From Candidatus Saccharibacteria bacterium UBA5170 (GTDB lineage Bacteria; Patescibacteriota; Saccharimonadia; Saccharimonadales; Saccharimonadaceae): a stretch of 10,704 nt of DNA. The stretch spans positions 345,428-356,131 of the forward strand of contig DHWY01000003.1 of the NCBI GenBank assembly GCA_002413425.1, given 5' to 3'. Below are positions 5,964 to 10,704 of this stretch, one piece after another. Position 1 is the first letter of the stretch. Each line of letters starts with the position of its first letter. Both the position numbers and the translations under genes were made by a program. The notes beneath the pieces were generated by a model. That model did not search any database. It saw nothing but the letters and a program-made list of their open reading frames with translations, and had not been told where the DNA came from.

Positions 5964-8900
5964 ATGTCACGAGTACTTGCAAACAATGGAATTGCTGACT
6001 TTGACGCAGTGCGCTTGGCAGTAGCCAGCCCTGAAGATATTCTAAAATGGAGTCATGGTGAAGTCACTAAGCCAGAGACGATTAACTATCGAACCCAAAA
6101 ACCAGAACGCGACGGCTTGTTCTGCGAACGTATCTTTGGCCCAGTCAAAGATATTAACCCGCACGACAACAAGCTAAAGGGTGTTCGTTCACGCGAAGCG
6201 GCCGTTGATAAGAATGGTGACCTGGTCACTAAATCAGTCGTCCGTCGTGAGCGTATGGCCCACATTACGCTGGCTGCCCCTGTTGCTCACATTTGGTTCA
6301 TGCGTGGCACACCAAGTGCCATGAGCTTGCTACTTGGCATTACCGTCCGTAATTTGGAACGCATTGCGTACTTTGCGACCTACGTTATCCTGAAATCAGA
6401 CGATAAAAAACGCGAACAATTCCTGTCCGACCTTGAAGCCGAGACCGAAGCTGGTCGCGCTGCCATTAAAATTCGCTATGAACGCGAAGCTGAAGGTGAA
6501 GGCGTTGACGTCAAAGCCCTCGCGGCCCAGATGTCACGTGAAGTTGAAGAACTGAACGAAGGCTACACCATCAAGAAAGCCCAACTTGATAGTCTTACCA
6601 AGGGTGCTCTGATTAACGAAGTTGATTTCCGTAATCTTCCCGAAGATTACGAAGAATTGGTTGAAGTCGGTATGGGTGGACTTGCACTGAAAGCACTGCT
6701 TGATGAAATCAAGATTCCCGAGTTGATCGCTAAGCTGACCGAAGAAGTTGCCAGCGCCAAGGGTCAACGCGAGAAGAAACTGTTGAAGCGCCTCAAGGTA
6801 CTTGAGGGTATGGCTGCGGCTGGTATCAAACCAGGTAGTCTGACCCTGACCGTTCTGCCTGTTATTCCTCCAGACCTTCGTCCAATGGTACAGCTGACCG
6901 GTGGACGTTTCGCGACCTCAGATCTTAACGATTTGTATCGCCGCGTCATTAACCGTAACAATCGCCTTAAAAAGCTGATTGACCTGAATGCACCTGAAGT
7001 CATTCGCCGTAACGAAATGCGTATGCTGCAAGAAGCCGTAGACGCCTTGATCGACAACAGCGCCGCCCGCGGTGGCCGTGCTGTCAATGCAACCGGTGGA
7101 CGCCGTCGCCTGAAATCAATTAGCGATATGCTAAAGGGTAAGCAGGGTCGTTTCCGCCAGAACCTTCTAGGTAAACGTGTCGACTATTCTGGTCGTTCAG
7201 TTATCGTGGTTGGTCCAAAGTTAAAAATCAACGAATGTGGACTTCCAAAGCAAATGGCCATTGAATTGTTCAAACCATTTGTTATTAGTTGGTTAATTCG
7301 TGGCGAACACGCCCACAACATTCGCTCAGCAACTCGTTTGATCGAAGCTGGTGACGCCCTTGTTTGGGACGCACTCGACGCTGTTATTGAAGGCAAGTAT
7401 GTCCTGCTTAACCGTGCTCCATCACTTCACCGTCTTTCGATCCAGGCTTTCCAACCAAAGCTGGTAGAAGGTAAGGCGATTCACTTGCACCCACTCGTTG
7501 CTAACGGATTTAACGCCGACTACGACGGCGACCAGATGGCTGTTCACTTGCCGCTTTCAAAAGAAGCGCAACGTGAAGCTCGTGAACTCATGAGTGCTAC
7601 CGCCAACCTGCTGAAACCAGCTGATGGTGCACCAGTTTTGAGTATCGGACAGGACGTCGTGCTAGGTAACTATTACCTTACCTACGCTAAGCCAAGTGCT
7701 CAAACGAGTGTTGTTAAGGCGTATAGCTCTGTCTATGAAGCCGAAATGGCCTACGACGGCAAGCACCTGCAACTTCAAGCTCCCATTCGTATCTTTACAA
7801 AGGGTGCGATGCACGATACAACGATAGGACGGGTCTTCTTTAACGAGATTCTGCCGGCCGATTTCCCCTACGATAACGCAGTACAGAATAAGAAGCAGAT
7901 TAAAAAAGTTTTGGCACAGATCTTTAATAAGTACGGAGCCGAAGTGACCGCACAGACAGCTGACCGTATGAAAGGTCTTGCCTTTCGTTTTGCAACCGTT
8001 GCGGCCATCTCGACAGGTAAAGATGACTATATTAGCTTTGACGAAACAGCGACATTCATTGCTGAAGGTGACGCCAAAACGACACTTATTTCTGAGCAAT
8101 TCGACCAAGGTCTCGTGACCGAGGAAGAACGATATAGCCTGACCGTTGCTTCATGGCGAAAAGTTGACCGTAATATTACCGAGTTCCTTCAGAAACAATT
8201 GAAGAACATGGACACAAGTATTAGTGTCATGGTGAACTCTGGTGCCCGTGGTGATATATCGAACGTCAAGCTTGCCAGCTCGATGATCGGTATCATGGTG
8301 GACGCTACCAACCGTGAAATTGAGTTGCCTATCCGTAGTAGCTACAAGCAAGGACTCAGCTCGTTGGAGCAGTTCGTGGCGACACGTGGTGCTCGTAAGG
8401 GTCTGATTGACACCGCGCTAAAAACTGCTGACTCGGGCTACCTGACTCGTCGACTTGTCGATGTGTCACAAGACGTCTTTACGGTTGCAGACAAGCCAGG
8501 TGACGACGATGGCTACGCGATTCGTCGCAGTGAAACCGAATTGACAATGATCGACTTTGGTAACCGTCTGTTTGGACGCTATACTGCCGAAGAAGTTCAA
8601 GGTCACGTTGGTGCCGACGAGCTTATTACTCGCAAAATTGCTGATGGTATCGAAGCCGACAGTGACGTCCTCGAGGTTAAAATCCAAAGTGTCCTGTCAA
8701 CCAAGAATCTTCGCGGTATTCCACGTAAGAGTTACGGTATCGACATGGCTCGCGGATTACTTGTGGCGAAGGACCAACCGGTTGGTGTTATCGCCGCCCA
8801 GTCTGTCGGTGAGCCTGGTACGCAGTTAACGCTTCGTACGTTCCACGCCGGTGGTGTGGCTGGTGCCGATATTACCCAAGGTTTGCCTCGTGTCGAAGAG

Positions 8901-9806
8901 CTGTTCGAAGCTCGTTCACCTAAGGGACAAGCGCAGATGACCGAAGTTACTGGTCTGGTAGACATTTGGGAAGATGGCAAAAAGTACATCGTTCAGGTTA
9001 CTCCAGCAGCCGGTCACGTTGAGCGTATGGCGCTTGAAGGCCGTACTGTGTCTGTCAGGTCTGGCAGCAATGTCAAAGTTGGAGATGTTTTGGCCAGTGG
9101 CGAGAGTGAATCAAAACCACTTGTTGCGCCATTTGATGGTTTGGTTGAAATAGCCGAGGATACAATTGTTATTGCTGCCAACGCTAGCTCACCAGTTAAA
9201 TACGAAGTTCCAAGCACGGCACGGCTTGTCGTTGCTGCTGGTGACATGGTCGAAGTAGGTGACCGCCTCACGGTTGGATCACTCAACCTGCACGACCTGA
9301 TGCGCCTCCAGGGTACCGAGAACACCCAGCGCTACATCATCAACGAAGTGTTGCGTATCTATGCTGCACAGGGTCAGGATGTGGCTGATAAGCACCTTGA
9401 GGTCATCGTGCGTCAGATGTTTAGCCGGGTACAAATCGAAAACCCAGGTGATAGTACTTTTGTAACGGGTGACATTGTTTCAAAGGCTGCGGTCGTTGAA
9501 GCTAACATCGAACTGGTTGCAAAAAAGAAAGAGCTGGTGGGATACACACAGTTACTGCTTGGTATCACCAAGGTGTCGATCTGGTCGGATAGCTTCCTGT
9601 CGGCTGCCTCGTTCCAAGACACCACCCGCGTCTTGATTAACGCAGCGGTCAGTGGACGTATCGACCGCCTACACGGACTAAAGGAGAATGTGATCATTGG
9701 TCGCAAGATTCCTGTTGGTACTGGTGCTAGGCGCGAAGATGGTTCACTGGAGATTGATGAAGAGTTGGTGAGTGAAATCGCCGAAGATGTCGAGCTACTA
9801 GCGTAG
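5964..9806 (+). CDS. rpoC: DNA-directed RNA polymerase subunit beta', lacking both zinc sites
   Basis: Largest RNA polymerase subunit, carrying the catalytic Mg2+ site. The start ATG lies one nucleotide after the rpoB stop, with a strong Shine-Dalgarno sequence AAGGAGGAGG at 5948-5957 inside the rpoB end. It is 1280 aa. In order: clamp N-terminus with ERDGLFCERIFGPVKD; coiled-coil rudder region with GGRFATSDLNDLYRRVINRNNRL; GKQGRFRQNLLGKRVDYSGR; catalytic loop NADYDGDQM at 517-525 with D519, D521 and D523; bridge helix and trigger loop near QSVGEPGTQLTLRTFHAGG; C-terminal jaw and clamp. The catalytic loop has Tyr520 where Phe is almost universal. By ungapped alignment from memory with E. coli, the first zinc site C70/C72/C85/C88 is P66/D68/V81/N84, and the second C814/C888/C895/C898 is P845/T913/P920/S923. 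Only two cysteines are seen in the whole protein (C54 and one in KINECGLPK). It ends in TAG and a strong terminator. Confidence 0.98.
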   Translation: MSRVLANNGIADFDAVRLAVASPEDILKWSHGEVTKPETINYRTQKPERDGLFCERIFGPVKDINPHDNKLKGVRSREAAVDKNGDLVTKSVVRRERMAHITLAAPVAHIWFMRGTPSAMSLLLGITVRNLERIAYFATYVILKSDDKKREQFLSDLEAETEAGRAAIKIRYEREAEGEGVDVKALAAQMSREVEELNEGYTIKKAQLDSLTKGALINEVDFRNLPEDYEELVEVGMGGLALKALLDEIKIPELIAKLTEEVASAKGQREKKLLKRLKVLEGMAAAGIKPGSLTLTVLPVIPPDLRPMVQLTGGRFATSDLNDLYRRVINRNNRLKKLIDLNAPEVIRRNEMRMLQEAVDALIDNSAARGGRAVNATGGRRRLKSISDMLKGKQGRFRQNLLGKRVDYSGRSVIVVGPKLKINECGLPKQMAIELFKPFVISWLIRGEHAHNIRSATRLIEAGDALVWDALDAVIEGKYVLLNRAPSLHRLSIQAFQPKLVEGKAIHLHPLVANGFNADYDGDQMAVHLPLSKEAQREARELMSATANLLKPADGAPVLSIGQDVVLGNYYLTYAKPSAQTSVVKAYSSVYEAEMAYDGKHLQLQAPIRIFTKGAMHDTTIGRVFFNEILPADFPYDNAVQNKKQIKKVLAQIFNKYGAEVTAQTADRMKGLAFRFATVAAISTGKDDYISFDETATFIAEGDAKTTLISEQFDQGLVTEEERYSLTVASWRKVDRNITEFLQKQLKNMDTSISVMVNSGARGDISNVKLASSMIGIMVDATNREIELPIRSSYKQGLSSLEQFVATRGARKGLIDTALKTADSGYLTRRLVDVSQDVFTVADKPGDDDGYAIRRSETELTMIDFGNRLFGRYTAEEVQGHVGADELITRKIADGIEADSDVLEVKIQSVLSTKNLRGIPRKSYGIDMARGLLVAKDQPVGVIAAQSVGEPGTQLTLRTFHAGGVAGADITQGLPRVEELFEARSPKGQAQMTEVTGLVDIWEDGKKYIVQVTPAAGHVERMALEGRTVSVRSGSNVKVGDVLASGESESKPLVAPFDGLVEIAEDTIVIAANASSPVKYEVPSTARLVVAAGDMVEVGDRLTVGSLNLHDLMRLQGTENTQRYIINEVLRIYAAQGQDVADKHLEVIVRQMFSRVQIENPGDSTFVTGDIVSKAAVVEANIELVAKKKELVGYTQLLLGITKVSIWSDSFLSAASFQDTTRVLINAAVSGRIDRLHGLKENVIIGRKIPVGTGARREDGSLEIDEELVSEIAEDVELLA

Positions 9807-9827
9807 ACTGTCTCTCTGTCCAAATAC

Positions 9828-9865
9828 AATACCCCGCTTTAACGAGCGGGGTATTGCTTTTGCTT
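9828..9865 (+). terminator. Intrinsic terminator of the rpoBC operon
   Basis: AATACCCCGCT at 9828-9838 and AGCGGGGTATT at 9845-9855 form a perfect 11-bp stem with loop TTAACG, followed by a T-rich stretch GCTTTTGCTT. It starts 21 nt after the rpoC stop. Its descending arm and tail (from 9849) are copied again at 10238. Confidence 0.93.
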
Positions 9866-9900
9866 AGTATTTATATTAAGATAACATCGTTCTGTAAGAC
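9849..9900 (+). repeat. Left end of duplicated module, copy 1
   Basis: Aligned by hand with 10238-10290, this segment is about three quarters identical. The first 14 bases, GGGTATTGCTTTTG, are exact, and the match fades after the shared TAAGAC/TGAGAC. It begins inside the rpoC terminator, which marks one boundary of the tandem duplication. Confidence 0.65.
9854..9882 (+). promoter_or_regulatory. Weak candidate promoter, module copy 1
   Basis: TTGCTT at 9854-9859, 17-bp spacer, TAAGAT at 9877-9882. The same arrangement occurs in copy 2 with the same spacing. It overlaps the rpoC terminator tail. Each box is only a partial match, so the shared layout may reflect common descent rather than function. 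Confidence 0.3.
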
Positions 9901-9962
9901 AAAAGCCTACTTTTATCTGGAAAGCTACCTTATAGAAAAGATCTTTGATAGTTGACGACGGC

Positions 9963-9968
9963 TATAAT
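9963..9968 (+). promoter_or_regulatory. Perfect -10 box upstream of small ORF 1
   Basis: TATAAT at 9963-9968 in the context GGCTATAAT, similar to GGCTATAGT of the promoter at 1907. No -35 box is seen at 16-18 bp; TTGACG at 9952-9957 is only 5 bp away. Transcription would start near 9975, giving a leader of about 30 nt before the TTG start. Confidence 0.45.
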
Positions 9969-10006
9969 CTTTTTTGTTTTATCAACGCCCTGAGGAGAGC
10001 TTAACT

Positions 10007-10141
10007 TTGTCTAGCATTAAGTTAAAAAATCGGATCTGGCGTACTCGCCACTTGTGGTGGGTAAGTATGAAAGCGGAGGTACGTCAGCAAATGTCGATAC
10101 TTCGTGACGCAACCAGAGAAAATTTCGGTCGTAGCGAATAG
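10007..10141 (+). CDS. Putative small Trp/Arg-rich peptide 1 (44 aa)
   Basis: A 44-codon frame starts at TTG 10007, nine nucleotides after a good Shine-Dalgarno sequence GAGGAG (9992-9997), and ends in TAG. It follows a perfect -10 box and precedes a good terminator, so it sits in a complete transcription unit. The peptide is basic and rich in Trp and Arg (NRIWRTRHLWWVSMKAEVRQQ). It can be aligned weakly with the peptide at 10380: the pattern WR-x-R, then WV, then E followed by Leu or Val, then RQ, then FG or LG near the end. I recognise no family. Membrane-surface binding or nucleic-acid binding are possible from composition only. The TTG start is uncertain; an internal ATG would give 24 aa. 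The unit could alternatively be a non-coding RNA. Confidence 0.45.
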   Translation: MSSIKLKNRIWRTRHLWWVSMKAEVRQQMSILRDATRENFGRSE

Positions 10142-10149
10142 TCCAAAAA

Positions 10150-10171
10150 GGTCAACTCATAAGAGTCGACC
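10150..10171 (+). other. Hairpin before terminator 1
   Basis: GGTCAACTC at 10150-10158 and GAGTCGACC at 10163-10171 form a nine-position stem with one A-C mismatch and loop ATAA. It has no counterpart at the same place in copy 2. It shares two bases with the CCCGA segment that can compete with the terminator. Confidence 0.5.
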
Positions 10172-10216
10172 CGAGAGTAGAGCCTGCTCCTTTCGGGCCG
10201 GCTCTATTTTCATTTT
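10167..10216 (+). repeat. Right end of duplicated module, copy 1 (terminator repeat)
   Basis: From CGACCCGA to ATTTTCATTTT this matches 10601-10651 at 48 of 51 aligned positions: two substitutions and one indel, none in the main terminator stem. It is the best conserved part of the module. Confidence 0.85.
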
Positions 10217-10218
10217 TT
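10178..10218 (+). terminator. Intrinsic terminator after small ORF 1
   Basis: TAGAGCC at 10178-10184 pairs with GGCTCTA at 10200-10206. Inside, GCTC pairs with GGGC around CTTTC. A T-rich tail TTTTCATTTTTT follows at 10207-10218. It lies 36 nt after the stop of small ORF 1. Confidence 0.88.
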
Positions 10219-10237
10219 AGAAAGTGATTGAAGAACA

Positions 10238-10290
10238 GGGTATTGCTTTTGTTTATAAATTATGTTAATATAGATATCATTCTATGAGAC
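10238..10290 (+). repeat. Left end of duplicated module, copy 2
   Basis: Second copy of 9849-9900. It includes only the descending arm of the rpoC terminator, GGGTATT, followed by TGCTTTTG; the ascending arm is missing, so this copy cannot fold into that terminator. The stretch 10219-10379 has no gene, only this repeat, a promoter candidate and a hairpin. Confidence 0.65.
10243..10271 (+). promoter_or_regulatory. Candidate promoter, module copy 2
   Basis: TTGCTT at 10243-10248, 17-bp spacer, TAATAT at 10266-10271, preceded by TGT, which fits an extended -10. The start would be near 10278, giving a leader of about 100 nt before small ORF 2. Each box matches 4 of 6. Confidence 0.4.
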
Positions 10291-10344
10291 ACGAGTTGAG
10301 TAGGAAGGACCTTTAGTTTCGTCTGGGTGAACCACGTCAATCGT

Positions 10345-10361
10345 GATACTTGTCAAGTATC
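10345..10361 (+). other. Leader hairpin just before the small ORF 2 ribosome binding site
   Basis: GATACTT at 10345-10351 and AAGTATC at 10355-10361 form seven perfect pairs around GTC. The Shine-Dalgarno sequence starts 7 nt further. GTC at 10336 and GAC at 10362 could extend it past a bulge. It may influence translation or stability; no role is shown. Confidence 0.5.
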
Positions 10362-10379
10362 GACTGCGGAGGATTTAGT

Positions 10380-10550
10380 ATGGTGAGTGACAAGGAATTC
10401 GAAAAAAATCTCGACAGATACTCCAATACACGCCGGAAGTTCTGGCGACTTCGTATGGCCTGGGTTGGGATAGGGCCAGAACTTGCATGGCTTCGCCAGG
10501 AATGGGTCGAAGCACTTTACAACAGGCTTGGACACCAGTCCAAGCCTTAG
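10380..10550 (+). CDS. Putative small Trp-rich protein 2 (56 aa)
   Basis: ATG 10380 is preceded by GGAGGA (10368-10373) at a spacing of 6 nt, which decides for this start over the in-frame TTG at 10350, whose first codons overlap the leader hairpin. The 56-aa product has a charged N-terminus (SDKEFEKNLDRYSNTRRK), then a Trp-rich amphipathic stretch (WRLRMAWVGIGPELAWLRQEWVEALYNRL). No signal peptide or clear membrane span is present. It aligns weakly with the 44-aa peptide of module copy 1, sharing WR-x-R, WV, an acidic residue plus Leu/Val, and RQ. The unit has a candidate promoter, leader hairpin and terminator of its own. Function is unknown, and I recognise no family. Confidence 0.6.
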   Translation: MVSDKEFEKNLDRYSNTRRKFWRLRMAWVGIGPELAWLRQEWVEALYNRLGHQSKP

Positions 10551-10600
10551 CATCAAGAAGTAGCCTCCTCGGAGGACACAACCAAGGTCCGCCATCGAGC

Positions 10601-10651
10601 CGACCCGAAGGTAGAGCCTTGCTCCTTTCGGGCCGGCTCTATTTTCATTTT
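10601..10651 (+). repeat. Right end of duplicated module, copy 2 (terminator repeat)
   Basis: Second copy of 10167-10216, 48 of 51 positions identical. In front of it, 10564-10575 holds CCTCC-TC-GGAGG, a tight inverted repeat within the 3' region of the small ORF 2 unit. Confidence 0.85.
10612..10651 (+). terminator. Intrinsic terminator after small ORF 2
   Basis: TAGAGCC at 10612-10618 pairs with GGCTCTA at 10635-10641, with the same inner GCTC/GGGC stem as terminator 1, followed by TTTTCATTTT at 10642-10651. It lies 61 nt after the stop of small ORF 2. Confidence 0.88.
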
Positions 10652-10657
10652 AACCAC

Positions 10658-10686
10658 TCGACAAGGCGCGTTTATTTTGTTATAGT
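10658..10686 (+). promoter_or_regulatory. Promoter for a gene beyond the window
   Basis: TCGACA at 10658-10663 (5 of 6), 17-bp spacer, TATAGT at 10681-10686 (5 of 6), the same architecture as the promoter at 1884-1912. The start would be near 10693, so its gene lies to the right of this window. Confidence 0.68.
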
Positions 10687-10704
10687 AGCAGATGAGTTTC
10701 CTCT

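Noticed and set aside
9952..9968. TTGACG plus TATAAT as a complete promoter
   Set aside because: The two boxes are only 5 bp apart, so they cannot both serve the same promoter; only the -10 is kept.
10353..10595. Reverse-strand frames opposite small ORF 2
   Set aside because: No ribosome binding site or promoter is seen on that strand, while the + strand unit has promoter, Shine-Dalgarno sequence and terminator.
1..10704. CRISPR arrays, tRNA or rRNA genes, insertion sequences
   Set aside because: No regularly spaced repeats, no tRNA-like cloverleaf and no transposase were found; the only repeats are the module copies after rpoC and short leader repeats.

Overview
The window is a housekeeping stretch of a bacterial chromosome in which every recognisable gene lies on the + strand: the 3' part of tig (trigger factor), a small unknown ORF, clpP, a small unknown membrane protein, rpoB and rpoC. 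A tail with two small ORFs and their own terminators follows. The compact RpoB (1117 aa), a clpP with no clpX directly after it, an rpoBC operon not preceded by rplJ-rplL, frequent absence of Shine-Dalgarno sequences and the general look of the proteins suggest a Patescibacteria/CPR member, most likely Saccharibacteria-like. This is an inference from family knowledge, not a database result. The standard code fits: thousands of codons contain no in-frame TGA.

Layout. 1-1183: end of tig with an acidic 111-aa ORF 4 nt behind it. 1184-1259: a clpP control region with a perfect CIRCE (HrcA operator) and a promoter whose predicted start coincides with the clpP ATG. 1260-1856: clpP with an intact Ser-His-Asp triad. 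1884-2337: a near-consensus promoter and a 123-aa three-helix membrane protein. 2338-2608: the rpoB leader. 2609-9806: rpoB and rpoC, one nucleotide apart, then a strong intrinsic terminator. 9866-10704: two diverged copies of a module (AT-rich promoter region, leader, short Trp/Arg-rich ORF, nearly identical terminator), then a promoter for a gene beyond the window.

The main discovery candidate is in the rpoB leader. Positions 2363-2413 hold a complete type III hammerhead ribozyme. Every invariant core base is present, all three stems pair fully, and the stem lengths and the UGUG of loop I resemble the satellite tobacco ringspot virus ribozyme as I remember it. Predicted cleavage between 2368 and 2369 would separate the upstream membrane-protein message, which ends in a 12-pair hairpin holding its stop codon in the loop, from the rpoBC message, which would start with a 5'-OH leader of 240 nt. 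I know of no described hammerhead in front of a bacterial RNA polymerase operon.

A second unusual point is that RpoC keeps the length and surrounding sequence of both structural zinc sites but has lost all eight zinc-binding cysteines. I see only two cysteines in its 1280 residues.

How it fits together: TF and ClpP handle folding and turnover of proteins, with clpP probably under HrcA heat-shock control. RpoB and RpoC form the catalytic core of RNA polymerase, and the ribozyme would add RNA processing to the expression of that core.
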